Positions 1 through 13,307 of a stretch of DNA of 64,000 bases are shown here, one piece after another (the stretch's first letter is position 1; every line of letters starts with the position of its first letter). The position numbers and the translations under genes are program-made. The notes beneath the pieces are model-generated. The model did not search any database, was not told where the DNA came from, and was given only the letters and a program-made list of their open reading frames with translations. This DNA comes from Phascolomyces articulosus (taxonomy: Eukaryota > Mucoromycota > Mucoromycetes > Mucorales > Lichtheimiaceae): positions 1,018,050-1,082,049 of the forward strand of contig JAIXMP010000014.1 in assembly GCA_025677815.1 (NCBI GenBank), given 5' to 3'.

Positions 1-309
1 GAAACTGTTGATTCATTGTTTGTTGCGACCACCAGGGAGCCATCCAATGCGCCAACGGAGACACCAACTTCGTTCTTTTCTGCCCATTGGGAACCACATA
101 TAGATTTCTGACAGCTCCAAAATTTTGTTGCAAATAGTGTAGAGCTTGCAAAACGCAAGGTACAAAAGCCGGAGGTTGACTATAAAAGAATAAAAAATTG
201 TTTCATCGAACTTTTTATATAGTATGTATTTGATCTGTATAGAGAGAAAGAGAGAAAAGAGAACAGTACCGCTAAAGTTTCTCTTCACCTTATTGTTGAT
301 GTGACTCAA
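1..309 (-). other. Possible partial coding segment at the window edge
   Basis: The minus strand has a coding-like stretch with a plausible intron: a donor near 270 (GTACTG) and an acceptor near 190 (TATAG). One frame is open down to a stop at position 13, but another frame also stays open across 1-115. I recognise no domain and cannot decide which frame, if any, is translated. The window starts here, so a gene could continue to the left. Confidence 0.15.
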
Positions 310-2060
310 GCATTGGTCTCTCAGGCTCCATTTGAGCCATTGGATTTTTTCCTCTTAGACTAATAATTCTCCCCAGTTAGGCCAAAAGTTATCATCGCTT
401 GTTCGAATTAAATTTAACAATGTATAAGGATTCAAATTTGTAGAATCGAGATAGATTTACTTGCTCAACATCCGACTATTACTCCTATATATATATCACA
501 AAGAAAATGGGCTGGATAGTGACAACAAAGTAGCTGACAAGTACAAAAAACAATGGTATGTCATACATCTTTTCAATCGATCCGTGTTGACTCGATCAGA
601 TCTAATCTGATTTAAGATAGAACATACACGCAAACAAAATAAAAAGTTCCTTCATTTATGCTTTATGCAACATGTTGATTCATTTAGTTACAAAAACCTC
701 ACTTTGTATCAATCACAAGCAACCATTCACTCTTCACTCTTTTGCCAATCCCAACAAGTATTCAGCCTCAATCAAGATCAATTAAATTTAAAGTATTTTG
801 CTTTTTATGGATCGTTGTTAAGCAAAGGAAGTAGAGCTAATTAAAGAAAAAGCCAACAACTAGGCACGTTGTTGTTATGAAGCATATTATTCTGCCCTGA
901 ATCGTACCGTTTCTTGCCTTTGTGCCTTGGATCAGGGCGTTTCTTGTTCCTGGACTTGGAATCGTATCGTTTGTTGTCTGTAATCCTTGAATCCTTGTTT
1001 CAGATCGACCTTCGTTGTCCTTGGTTTAACTCGTTCCTCACATGATAAAAATTAATAAAAAGCCTCCAACTTCTTTCGTCGAACTCTTTTCCTCACTCTC
1101 AAACAAAGTCGTGACTCTCCTCACCATCCACTTACCAAAAAAAAAAAAAAAAAAGGAAGATGTTACGATGGTTGTTTCCCTTTCCGATATCATGGGAGGT
1201 AGACGTAGAGGGACATGGCAGTCGCAAAGTCGAACAGGCATGCATCCACAATCCTTATCAGAAAGAAAATCGCAAGTATCGAGAGGCCTATGGCAAATAC
1301 GAATCGACCAAGTGTACATCTTTGAAATAGAGAGGGACATGGCAAATACGAAATCAACCAAGTATCCATCCATACTAACTCGCAGAGTTAGAGAGTGACA
1401 TGGGGACCAACCAGGTATGCATCTATACTCTGCTTAAATAATATTTATAAAGGATAAGGAAATGTGAAGTTTGGCTGCAATCTATTTTTTTTTTTAAAAA
1501 AAATTAGCAAACTGTGCTTGAGAAAATAAACTTGATCCACATTATTCAATAAACTAAATTATAATAATACACCGTACTTGTGAAATCCTCCTGTGTTGCT
1601 AGCAAATGAAATCAAATCCTTGCAATCGTTTTAATGTAGCGTAGTCAAGCAACAACTAGGTTTAATTTTGCTGAAGAGGCAAGATTAAAAAAATCGGGCA
1701 AGCTGAGTTTAAAACACTCACCGCGTCAAATATGTACAAAATGATGATAGTATTCTTATACATGTTTTTCTACTATTATAATGGCTATTTACAAAGCAAG
1801 TGTGTTGAAATTTTCATATTTAAAAGCTAGTGAAATTGTATAATTCATAGTTGGTTCTTTCTATATATTTTATTTTTTCATATGAAATACATTGGAATAC
1901 AATGGAATGGAAAGAAAATTGTTTATCATATACTATACACAATTTTTACAGGGTTAAAATAATTCATGTTTTTTTCAAGGTGTTATACATATTTGGATAT
2001 GAGGATATGATAAATAAGGAAGAAGGAGAGAGAGAGAGGAAGTGGATGTGGTAACATTCA
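310..2060. other. AT-rich intergenic stretch
   Basis: No gene is supported. The segment contains a poly-A run (about 1137-1154), two related copies of a GAATCGTAYCGTTT-containing unit near 899 and 959, and the degenerate repeat array listed separately. Short open frames across 1038-1398 on both strands follow the repeats and show no recognisable domain. Confidence 0.5.
1206..1431 (+). repeat. Degenerate tandem repeat, four units
   Basis: Four related units begin near 1208, 1279, 1330 and 1390. They share a GAGAGGGACATGGCAAATAC-like head and an AACCAAGTATCCATC-like tail. Spacing varies from about 50 to 70 bases and identity is moderate, so this is an old minisatellite-like array. Confidence 0.6.
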
Positions 2061-4389
2061 TTAGTATCCCTTCCAAATGAGTCTAATGTTTCTTTTTCTT
2101 GTCAGTATTTCAATGGGTTCGCGTTCAATATTATGACCAAATCTTATTTCCAATTCCTTTAGCTTTTTAGCGTTATTACAAAGATGAATCAAACCTGATG
2201 TAGTAATAAAATAGCAATGTTTTAGTCTAATACAAGTAAAATCCATTCGATTAATGTTGTGATCCTTGACATTATCCAAATAACATATCGTCAAATCTTC
2301 AAGCAAGGGGGGCGGTGATTTCGTCAGAGTATCCAATATTAATTCCACATCTGGCTCATCCAAAAGGTGCAAACCCATCAGACAAAGCGACCTTAATGTC
2401 CCAATCCTAAGTAACATTCTCCATGTTTCTGTTTCCAAATAAGAGAATGAAGATAAACGCACTTGTTCAAGACTCGATCTATTACAATTATTGTTATAAT
2501 TATTGTTCCCACTGCCAAGCAATAATACATGGTACTCAAAAAATGATCGCATATGTTGTTGATTTTCTGCCGTAGAAATCACAGTATCAAAAATATCTTC
2601 TCCATTGTCATTCATATTACCAATTCCCAAACAGCGTAAAGCTCGCAATGATTTCATAGCTGTGTATAGGACATGTGTCGGCAAAGATGATCCTTGAAGG
2701 CAAATTTCTTCCAGTGCAGGACATTGCTGAATTACTGATGCAAAGATCGCTTCAGTGCTTTTTGAAAAGGTGATCTTGAAAGAACGAAGGTGTTGTGAAT
2801 GAAAAGTAGAAAAGCGATGCCAATCGTGTAATCCATTATCGATTGCTGATGTTATTTCGTCGTTCATCTTATTGGTAGAGATAGAAAGGGCCTCTACTTT
2901 ATATTCTGCTATTTGATTCTTGCTTTCTAAAAGAGATAGGAGTAATCCTGCCGTCATTGTGTCGCACCTACTCACATCCACTGTATGGTGATGGAATCGA
3001 TTAGTGTCAATAAACTTGGAGGATAAAAGGTTTATACCACATCCATTGTTGTTGATGTCTTGGTTGGGATAGGAGATGGTACTTTCTGCATTACTTAGCA
3101 ACAGTGTGAAATCAGGGTTGCCTATGGTAATATGCTGGATGTGATTCCCATATTGGCTAAGTGTGCCTATTGCCATTGAATCGCATCCGCAGATAGTAAG
3201 TTCCTTGAGATTGATTGTTATTTTTAATATCCTTCTTATTTGTTTCTCTCGAATTCGGCTAAAAACAAGAGTAAGGCGCGTCAGTGATGGATGTTTTAGC
3301 AGTCGTTGTTGCCCTTCGTTATAAAAGGGTTCAAATGCGTCGCTCGATGCTTGGCTAGAGTAAGTAAGCGTCTTCAAATTTAGACAAATAGAAAGTACTT
3401 GATGGATAGAAGGTGCGTTTTCGCAGCCAAATGTAATTTGCTCCAAAGTATCACTAGAATTTTTCAAAAAAGATAAGAGTTGTTCTTTATGCATCATGAC
3501 ACCACGCTCTACTGTATATGATTGATCAAGAAAATTTACATTTTAGTACCTAAAACAATCAATGACTGTATGTAATAAAGAAAACATATTTTTTCAAATC
3601 ATTTGTATAATGTTCAAAACATTTCAAATACTTACCAATACCCAATGAACGAAGGTGATGGAATGGAACATTGCCTAGTGTCTCTTGTACCTCTTTTGAA
3701 TCAAACAAGACATCTAATTCACGTACATGATTACTTATCAAAGAAATACTTTTGCAAAGTCTATTGCCAGGATAATGTTGATTATTTTTGACCCATTTTC
3801 CCGTAACCAGTAATTTGTGTAGACATTTTATTGATGCACAATGGATGATGGATGCTTGCCACGCTTTTGACACATGCAAACAGTGGATGATATCGTCAAA
3901 CAAAAGATCATTCAGAATAAGGACTAACGTGTCAAAAGATAGTTTTTTCACTGGATCTGATCGGTGCTTCATTCTTTGAATGGCCAGCGTTTTGTATAGA
4001 ATCAATTGGTCAATATTGACTTCTGCCATGTACATTCGATAAGTATCGTTGTGGGAGACAAGCATATCACACGTTTGGATGGTTTCTTCCATTTTCGCTT
4101 GTTGATACAAAATTTGGGCTGCAGCAATATATCCTTGACTATCGAATGGAAATGGTTGTTTTTGCAACATGACAGCATCATTGAGCGCTTGGTTGAATTC
4201 TCCTTGTTGTTGGTAGGCAGTACTACGCATGGTCAAGAAGGCCCGTTCGAACTTTTTTAGATTGTCAAGACCATTTGTTGCGTGCTGTACTGCTGTCATG
4301 AAATAACCTTTGTTTAAGGCGTCATTGCATTTGTCGAATGATTCCAATAATTCATTATATGTTGTCAGAGGTAAGGGTTTGAATGACAT
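2061..4389 (-). CDS. TPR / F-box / leucine-rich-repeat protein
   Basis: Two exons: 4389-3636 and 3511-2061. The 124-nt intron has GTAAGT donor and TACAG acceptor and joins phase 1 to an open frame, giving 734 aa. Residues 1-140 form helical TPR-like repeats. Residues 148-188 match an F-box, with a KLSFDTLVLIL start and a later VSKAW signature. The rest is a string of LRR-like units rich in L-x-x-L-x-L and cysteines. This TPR/F-box/LRR order is that of Pof3/Dia2-type substrate receptors of SCF (Skp1-Cul1-F-box) ubiquitin ligases: the F-box binds Skp1 and the LRRs bind the target. Many paralogues with this layout occur in mucoralean fungi, so orthology to Pof3/Dia2 is not claimed. The substrate is unknown. 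The start is the first ATG of the open exon. Confidence 0.8.
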
Positions 4390-5513
4390 CTTGGTGAGCA
4401 GAAAGGAGGACGTGTCGAGCCGAAACAGTGGATTTTTCTCTCCCTCGTTAATAGTAACACTCTTATTATGTCGTCAGTCATTGGAAGTCAGTTTGTATGT
4501 TATATATTACTTTATCATAGTGCAGGAATGATGATGGGTATATGTAGATGAACCTTATTTTTCGCCAATGTCTCATTTCTATATATTTCTTTACACAGTT
4601 TAGTGGATAAAGGTGTATATCATGGCCTCCATACAACCCTATTGTTAAAAACAGGATCAATTTTCTTCATTTAATACGATGTTCTATTCTTTGCTTGGAT
4701 ATTATATATAATTCAACTATTAACAATGTTTTCATTATCAATATAAAGTTTTTTTACAGTAGTTTAAATGGGTGAAGAAAGAGATTAAGACATAGTGTAT
4801 AATAAATTGGTAAGATTAAAAAATGCTTCATAATGATCATTTTAGTATACATATGTTTCTTCACGGTCACTTGCATTATTCAGTTATATATCCATGCAAC
4901 TGGGTATAATATATACTACGTAAGAATAAAAAACAATCCCTTACATATTTTTTAATGAATATGCATCGGACTAAACTGAGCAAAAGTTTCTTTGGCAACA
5001 ATCATGTCGTAATTGAGTAACCATGCGGTGAGATGTAAGTAAAAAAATATGTTATTATTTCACTCTGTCGATCACTTGTCGATCATTTTTAAATCATACG
5101 TCCTATCTTACATTTAGAGTTCACTTTGTTTTTTTTTCTGTTTTTTTAATAATAATGATATGAGAAAAATAGGTTTTTATGATATATGGAATAACATAAT
5201 AGAAGATGACAAAAAAAATATCCAAAGAAAGGAAGAAAAAGAAAAAAAGATCATTTCAAGATATGAATTGTAGTAATATGATATGTGTTTGCTGAGAAGA
5301 CGTTTGAAAGAGAAAAAAATGGATAGGATATAAGAGATTACTTTGGTGTGAGAGAGAAAAGGGTAGACGGGGGATATAAAGAAGGAATGTTATGGTTAAA
5401 CAACAATTTGGAGGAGGAAAAAAAAAAGAAGGTTTGGGCGTAATAAAAGAGTATCACAAAGAAAAAAGATATGTATAATGTGGTGGATGGATGAATTAAA
5501 AAAAGCTTTTTTT
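4390..5513. other. Intergenic: promoter side of the F-box gene and 3' side of the GTPase gene
   Basis: AT-rich, with homopolymer A and T runs and no supported gene. It must contain the promoter of the F-box gene (which starts at 4389 on the minus strand) and the terminator of the GTPase gene (which ends at 5514). Confidence 0.5.
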
Positions 5514-6412
5514 TTACAGAACAAGACATTTCAATTTTTTCTTTTGTTTTTCTCGACCTGGCATTTGACGATTAATTTGTCTTACAAGATCATAAAACAC
5601 TTCATCCACATTGATTTTATACATGGCTGATGTTTCATAAAATGGTTTTCCACCCCATTCTTGTGACAACATCATACCTTGTTCTCTTGACACCATCCTT
5701 TCTTCTTCAAGATCACATTTGTTTCCAACTAATACCATCGGTACCTATATATACACATACATATATCCATCCATTTGTTAAAAACCCTCTTTTCCCGATA
5801 GACATATATTAGACACACTTACATTATCGCTATCCTTGACACGAAGGATTTGTTCACGTAATTCTTGTAAATCAGTTAAAGTCACCATACTTGTGATTGA
5901 AAAAACCAATAGAAAACCTTGGCCACTTTTCATATATAAATCTCGCATAGCAGTAAACTGTTCTGTACCAGCAGTATCCAGTATTTCCAACATGCATTGC
6001 TGTCCATCCACTTCTACTTGTTTACGATATGAATCTTCAATGGTTGGATCATATTTCTCGACAAATATCGATTGAACGAATTGAACCGTCTATCATCATG
6101 ATTATCATTTTTATTATTCGTATATACGTTATCCATCATCAACATTGTCATTATCGTCGTCGTTATACATCGTCATTATTATTATCATTGTTGAGTTAAA
6201 AAGGTTATATAGAAAAAAAGGTTTTTTTTAAGCCTTCTCATTTTTCTCCTCCCCCTTTTTTGATTTATATAAAAGGGTATAGAAACGTTTCTCATATAAC
6301 CAGTTATACTTTTTTATTATTATTTTCGATATTGACTAAATTAAGAAGAACTTACCAAAGCTGATTTACCAACACCACCAGATCCTAATACAACCAATTT
6401 GTATTCTCTCAT
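5514..6412 (-). CDS. RSR1: Rap/RSR1-type Ras-family small GTPase
   Basis: Three exons: 6412-6356, 6089-5823 and 5744-5514, all phase 0 with GTAAG/GTAAGT donors; 184 aa, the standard Rap length. Seen directly: P-loop GSGGVGKS (10-17), effector loop YDPTIEDSY (32-40), DTAGTEQF with Thr at 61 (the Rap signature in place of Ras Gln61), NKCD and ETSA guanine-recognition motifs, a lysine-rich tail, and a C-terminal CLVL box. A final Leu in the CAAX box predicts geranylgeranylation. In yeasts the RSR1/BUD1 family marks cortical sites for polarised growth through Cdc42 and its GEF; a polarity role here is inference from the family. It lies head-to-head with SLA1, also a cortical actin and endocytosis gene, across 2.2 kb. 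The first intron (266 nt) is long for this window. Confidence 0.93.
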
Positions 6413-8597
6413 TATGTCTCAATGTGCTTGTCTTTTTTTTTCGAAAAAAAAGGTATATAAATAGATAGAAAAAGGCGCGCCTGAATGAAAGTTTGTTCAA
6501 AAAAACAAGAGATTGTTGGTAATTATGAAAACTTCTTTTAACTGAAAAAAGGAGTTTCTATATTGATATGTTATAAAAAAAAAAGAGAAAAAAGGTGTAA
6601 GATATGAATAGAAGAAGAACAAATCAAAGAAAAAGATATAAAAAAAAAGTGAGAGAAAAGAGAAAGAGAAAGAGAGAGAGAGGGGGGGTCCAAGAAGATA
6701 GCAACAGACACACGTACCCCCAGCACGAAAAAAGAGAAAGAAACACGAGTAAATAAGGTCTGTCTCTGCGTATAACACAATTAAAACTGTCGAAGAAAAG
6801 GGGAAAGAGAAAAAGTGCGCGCACGCGTGTAACCCAATGACAAGCGGAGCAAATGCGTTTTTAAGGGGTTTTTTATTATTGATTTGAATCTTTAGATGAT
6901 GTATTATAGTTAGATATAGTTAGATACTTATTATTATTACTATCATCATTATTTAATCTATCAACTATAGAAACTTCAACAAAAGATGGTGAATATCATA
7001 AGTAAGTATATATATATTAAATGAACCATATTTTTCTTGTTGTCATCTTCATTATCATTTTTCATCAAGTATCCAATTATTAAGAGTATATTAGTTGGGC
7101 TTCTAGACTTATCCTATTTTAAATATATTATTACGCATGAATATTTTGATTTTATAATTCACTCCGAAAAAAAACACACAATCATGCAGTAAAAGAGTTC
7201 TTGATTTTCTATAGTAACAAAAAGTTTGAATAAGTCTTATATCTACATCAGAATGACTATATACTATTTTACATAGAAATAGAGTAGTGCAAAACAGTAA
7301 TTATATACGTTTGTTAATAGCTGATATGTACCAACATTAATATATTCACATCAGCCACGTGTTATTTTTTTTTATTCCATCAACAAGAGCATGCTCGTTT
7401 AATAGCTTGTGAATTTTTATGTAACTTACAGGATTGACAGGTTTTTTTTTTTTTTTTCAAAACTGCTGTAAAGATGCATCATATTTTACTTGATCCCACA
7501 ATAAACATCAGTTATATATTTATATAATAAGATATTTCATAACTGCCATTATCAGTATTATTATCAGATCTCTTGATATATATTTTTAGGTATGAAAAGA
7601 AATCAGATTCTTGTGTTTTTATTACCATGTTTCTTATTTTCGTTTTGGTAGTTACACCAACGTTAATCATTATCATGTACCAATAAATTGAAAATTTAAA
7701 CTCTTTCGATTAGTTTGATCCATTCTTGCTAGGGTCAGTTTATAATTATATCTATTTTTGCATGATAAATAGACCTAGAACACATCATTTTAATATATAT
7801 GAAACCAACTTTAAATATTATCAGTTACTATGTACTCACTCTCCATGATACATCCTGTTTAAACATGGGTCTATTCTCTCTCATTAGTAAGAAGTTACAT
7901 CCAATGAATCATAAGTCTATTAGTATAATCATCAGTAACCATTCATTGATATAATTACCATCAGTAGACACGGAGACCAGTTATTACTGTAGTAACCATT
8001 CGTAACCATGGAGCCCAATTAGCTTTTATCATTATATCAAAAGCCGGCACTCATTATACGAATATAAAAGTCTATTAAAAATATCATCATCCAAAGAAGT
8101 CCGTGCTACCATCCAAATTTGGCAAGTCAACCGTTGGGTTATACTGGTCTTCAAGTCCACTTCGTGAATTATCAGTTACCTTGCCCTTTTTTTTTCTACA
8201 TCTTTTTTTTACATTTTTCCTCTCTTCATCTCCTCTTCATTTATTTTCTCCCTTCTTTTTCTTCCAGAAACCTTTTTTTATATATAAAAAAAGCGAAATA
8301 AAAGAAGCAAAATAATAATAATAAATTCTTCTTTTTTTCCCTCCCTTTTTTTTTCTTGGAAGTTTTTTTTTCTTTTATTCCCTAATCATTCATTCTATCT
8401 ATATAATCCGACAACATAAAAATATATACAAAAAGGTTTATTTGTTTTAGAATTACCAAAATTCAAAAAAGCCTTTCTCTTTCTCTCTCTCACTCACAAA
8501 TATTTCTCCCTTTTTTTCGTGATAATTCAACTAGCCCCATTCCAGTCACTCTATATATAAATTTCCACTACAGCAATTACAACAATAATAATTAATC
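6413..8597. other. Divergent promoter region of the GTPase and SLA1 genes
   Basis: No gene is supported in this 2.2 kb. The half next to SLA1 (about 8170-8520) is strongly pyrimidine-rich (runs of T and CTCTCT on the plus strand), as expected for a fungal promoter or 5' leader. The half next to the GTPase has the complementary purine-rich run (about 6560-6680). Short frames in these tracts are low-complexity by-products. Confidence 0.55.
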
Positions 8598-11500
8598 ATG
8601 AAATATACGGCTGTATGCAAAGCTCTCTATGACTATAAAGCACAATCCGACGAGGAACTTACATTTAACGAAGATAATATATTATATATTCTCGATAAAG
8701 ACGATGATCCTGATTGGTGGAAAGCTCAATTAAAAGCAACTTCACTGGAAGAAGTGGGTCCTATTGGTCTTGTACCAGCCAACTATATTGACGAGGTAAG
8801 AAGAGAGGTTCGAAAAAAGCGTAAAAGAAGGGTTTCAATTCACATCATATACTTATATCCAAATATATATTTATCAAAGGCGGAACCCATTGGAACAATT
8901 GAAGCACTCTATGATTACACTGCACAGCAGGATGAAGAATTATCATTTATAGAAAATGATATTATGGTTTTATACGAAAATGATGACCCAGATTGGTTCC
9001 TTGCCAAAGAAAAAAGTGGCAGCATTGGGCTTGTACCAAGCAATTATATTCAAGTGGTAAAATAAAATGGGATAAAATTGAATTGGATAAAGATATGGAT
9101 AGTGATAAAAAGTGAAAGAATCATTGTGATTGAACAATAGCAACAATCATAGGTATCGAATAAAGCAGTGACTCAGCCAACAGCAACAAATATTGAACCC
9201 GCAGCATCAACAGCAGCAAAAGAAGAACCGGAATATCGACAAGAGGCTCAGCAACCCTCCGTATCTGTATTTTCTGCCATTTCAGTAAGTGACATAAAAA
9301 GTGTGATGATGTGGGAAGGAGAAATCATGTGAATGCGCCATAGTTATTATTTTTATCATTATTATTATTATTTTGATAAAAAAAACACCCCCATTAACCC
9401 TATATAAAAATAGAATTCCCCTAGTATAACAGCATCTGAACAACAACAATCGCGAGCTATACCCAATGTCCAAGACGAAGCAGTATCATGGTCGGTGCAT
9501 GAATACGATGTGGATAAAAAGAAGAAGAAAAAGAGCAAAGGCAATCTATTGATCGGCAATGGCATGTTATGCTATGGTAGTGAAACAGATAAAGCATCTC
9601 CTGTTCGACAATTCACGATATCTGACGTAGCACATGCCACGTTGGATAGTAAAAACATTCATATTGAAATTTCGGACGCGTCCAGAACCACTCTTGATTT
9701 TCAAGCATCTTCCAAATCGGAAGCAAAATCAATTGTTTCAAAAATTGAAGAATCAAAGTCACTTGTACATGGATCCTCTACACCAGCAGCAGCAACACCT
9801 GTAGCGGCATCATCCCTACCACCCGTTGTACATCAACCTGAACCTGAACCGGAGCCAGAAGTAGAACCGGAGCCTCCATGTGAACCACGTTGGGCTATTG
9901 TATTGTATGATTTCGATGCAGAAGGACCTGAGGAAATAACAGTCAAAGAACAAGATCAAGTCTTGGCTGTGGATTATGTCGGTAGTGAAGATTGGTGGAA
10001 GATTGAATATCAGGATGGGCGATCGGGTATTGTACCTGCTACCTATGTTCAATTCCAAGAGGATTATGAAGCAGATTTGGAACGTGAGCAACAGCAGCAA
10101 GAGCAGGAAGCGGAAAGACAACAAAGAGAAGCAGAAGCTGCTGCTGCTAGACAACGTCGATTGGAAGAAGACCGTCGCCGAGAACAGGAAGAACGTGCTC
10201 GGCGTGAACAAGAAGAAATACGACGACGCCAAGAGGCAGAAGAAGAAGCGAAACGAAAGGAACAGGAACGTAAAGTTAAAGCAGCTGCGGCTGCTGCCGC
10301 GGCTTCTGCTGCAACATCAGTAGCAGCAGTAGGAAGTGCATCACCCCGTCGTAGTCAAATACCTGCCCCTCCACCACCTAATAAACCTCCCGCTGGTAGA
10401 GCTATGCCTAGTGCTCAAGCTGTGAAATCCATCCCATTACCCAACAATCGTTCTTTACCAGAACGACCCAAACAAGCCCAAGACCCTGGAAAACCTGATA
10501 CAAGTAAAGTACGTACATGGACAGATCGCAGTGGTGCCTTCAAGGTAGAAGCCCAGTTTTTGGGTTGTCACAACGACAAGATTCGATTACACAAGATCAA
10601 CGGTGTCAAAATTGATGTCCCTATTCAAAAAATGTGTCCTGAGGATTTACGTTATATCGAACAAGAAACGGGTCGTCGATTAACAGAAGATAGTGGGGAT
10701 GATATTCCATTGGCTCATTTTGCAAAGGAAGGGGGACGTAATAGTAGTGCTAATAAGCAAGGATGGAGTTGGTATGATTATTTCATGCGCGCCAATATTC
10801 CCATGAACAATAGTCTTCGTTATGCATCAACATTCCAAGCGGAAGGATTAGGTGAAAATGATTTGGAAAATTTGACACATCGAAAAATGAAATCCTTGGG
10901 CATGTCTGAATCTCATGTTCAGCGTTTGCAACGATTTATTGAAACTAATGTACCCGAACCTGCATCTGATGAAGAAGCAACAACAGCATCTGGCACTATG
11001 ATATCCCAACATTATAATAAAAAGAAGGGTAAAAAATCCGTCAGTTTTGGTGCCACTAGTGTGATTGATGATAGTGATGACGAATCAGCTGCTTGGGGTG
11101 GAAGAGGACCCATGGGACCCCCTTCTTCTTCTCATCATGTCCAATCCCAGATTGATGAAGATGAACGTTTGGCACGACAATTGCAGCAACAATTTGACGC
11201 ACAAGAAGGAGGATCCCCTGTATTCAATCGTGGAAATAATAACAATCATTTACAACGAAGAGGTACAGGACGACCTACACCTAATAATCCAGCTACTCGT
11301 GGTGTGAATACGGCCATGATGGATAAAATCAAAACACAATTGAGTTCAACCCCATTGCAACCTACACCTGCTGCTGCTCCTGTTGCTCAGCATACACCAC
11401 CTCCAGCAACACCACCTAGAGATAATGTTGTATCGACACCACCATTACAGCCTACCGTTAATAATAATGGTGTGATTGCTCGTCAACAAACTGGATTTTC

Positions 11501-12960
11501 AGATGATGCATGGGCACCTCGAGCCACTTCTTCACCTAGTCCATCCCCTGCTATTGCAAACAACGTGGCTCCTGCTTCAGCACCGCCACCACCACCACCA
11601 CAACAACAACAAACTGTAGGTGATGCCATGGCTCAAACAAAAGCAGCATGGTCTGCACCCGCACCTCCACCCGCACCTCCAGCCCCTGTAGTCCAGCAGC
11701 ACCAACAACAACCCATGAATCATGTTCCTACTCCACCTCCATCCCAACCTCCTGTTCCTCTTCCACCGCGACAACGTCCTACTCCACCTACACCTCAACA
11801 GAATAATAAAGTAGATGTACAAATGTTGTCTCAATGGACCAGTCCTAATGGCGTTCAGCAACCACAGCAGCAACAACAACAGCCAATTTCCAATGTGCAA
11901 CAAATGGCCATGCAATTTGGTGGTAATCAACAGCAACAACAACAACAACCTCCCCCACCACCCCCAAGATCGCCCATGATGAATCAATTTGTTCCACAAC
12001 AACAATCGGCGCCACAACCACCTCCTGCACAAACACAATTCATGCAGGCACCACCACCTCAAAACCCTGCTTTTACTGCACATTCCCCTGTTCAACAAAA
12101 TCAATTTATCCCACAGCAGCAGCAGCAACAACAACAACCTATGATGATGCAACAACAACAGCAGCAACCTCAAATGGTCGCCAATGTTCCTGTCAATGCG
12201 GCTTTGCCACAGCCTCTTGTTCCCATGGCTACTGGTATGTCAGGTCAATCTGCTCAAAGTGAAGGAAGAACTTGGGCCAATGCTAGTAAGTTTTTTTTTA
12301 AAAAAAAGATTTTTTTTTGGTTCTGGATCAATGTGTTCTAATATAATTTTGTTTTGAAATTAGCTCCGGATAATCCATTTGGTGGAGGTGCAGGACCTCA
12401 ACAACCACGCCCAGGTGTACAACATCAAGGTTCATTCTCATCCATGGGTTCATCTTCTTCATCATTGCAACCATCCCAAGTATTTGCCTCTATGACAGGA
12501 ACTCCTGCAAACTTCCAAACATCACAAGCTACTGGATTTAACCCTCAACAACAGCAAATGAATATGCACGGTAAGGTTTTTTTTGGACATGTATTGATAT
12601 CATAAAATACAAAGGAGGATTTCATTTTAACTCACCATCTATATGTAAAATAATAGATCCCAATGATAAATACTCTGTGTTTAAGAATATGCAAAATAGC
12701 CCAAGTGTATTTGGTCAAGGCCAACCCCAACGTAAGTTTAGCAATACAGTATAATCATTTAGCTTGAAAAAAAAAAACAATGATATACTTACTCTTATAA
12801 ATTTATAGCGGGTGTTGCTCAATTCCAACAACAGCAACCTACTGGATTTAATCAAATGCAAGGACAGCCAAATGCTTTTGGTGCACAACAAAATGCATTT
12901 GGCATGGCAGGTCAGCAACCAGGACAACAACCTCAACAACAATTCTATAATCGTTGGTGA
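8598..12960 (+). CDS. SLA1: SLA1-like actin/endocytosis adaptor (three SH3, SHD1, SHD2)
   Basis: Seven exons: 8598-8795, 8880-9056, 9153-9284, 9414-12285, 12364-12570, 12657-12731 and 12809-12960; 1270 aa (yeast Sla1 is of similar size). Order seen: SH3-1 (about 3-66) and SH3-2 (70-124), both ALYDY...DDPDWW/F...VP.NYI; a PH-like segment (about 197-285); SH3-3 (328-383); a charged E/R/Q coiled coil (386-461); SHD1 (about 534-592, RTWTDRSGAFKVEA); a SAM-like SHD2 (about 620-680); then a long Pro/Gln-rich tail with NPF and Q-x-TG motifs near the C terminus. Known for the family: SHD1 binds NPFxD sorting signals, SH3 domains bind Las17 and ubiquitin, SHD2 binds clathrin, and tail TG motifs are kinase targets at cortical actin patches. 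The CAG/CAA-rich tail generates spurious long frames on the other strand. Intron 1 (84 nt) is stop-free and in frame. Confidence 0.93.
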
Positions 12961-13307
12961 TTTTGAAAAAAAAAAGATTTTCTAATCCTTCTTGTACATT
13001 TTTTCTTTTCCTTATTCTCTCTCTTTCTTTTTTATTATCAAGTTGTGCAATGTTATTGCTCTTATTATTATTTGTGCAATGTGTTTGATGTATCACCTTT
13101 TATAGAATTTACCCTCCCATATCCCCCCTCCCAAAAAAAGCCAACTATTTCTTTTTATAATCCAAAAACAATCCATCCCATCCGTTTTTTTTTTTTGAAA
13201 AAAAATACATCGATATTAAAAAAAAAGAGAATTCCTTTGGACAAAAAAAAAAACTGGATAGACTTTCTTTTTTATATTGAAAAAAAAATGATATAATACA
13301 ATAGAAT
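12961..13307. other. Convergent 3' region between SLA1 and the cyclophilin gene
   Basis: A 347-bp tail-to-tail spacer full of A and T homopolymers. No gene. It should contain polyadenylation signals for both neighbours, but I do not see one clear enough to place. Confidence 0.5.

Noticed and set aside
6497..6824. Three overlapping minus-strand Phe/Ser/Leu-rich frames
   Set aside because: Produced by an A/G-rich tract upstream of the GTPase gene; low-complexity composition.
11577..12173. Long minus-strand open frame rich in Leu
   Set aside because: It is the complement of CAG/CAA/CCA repeats coding the Gln/Pro-rich tail of SLA1; low complexity and no independent signals.
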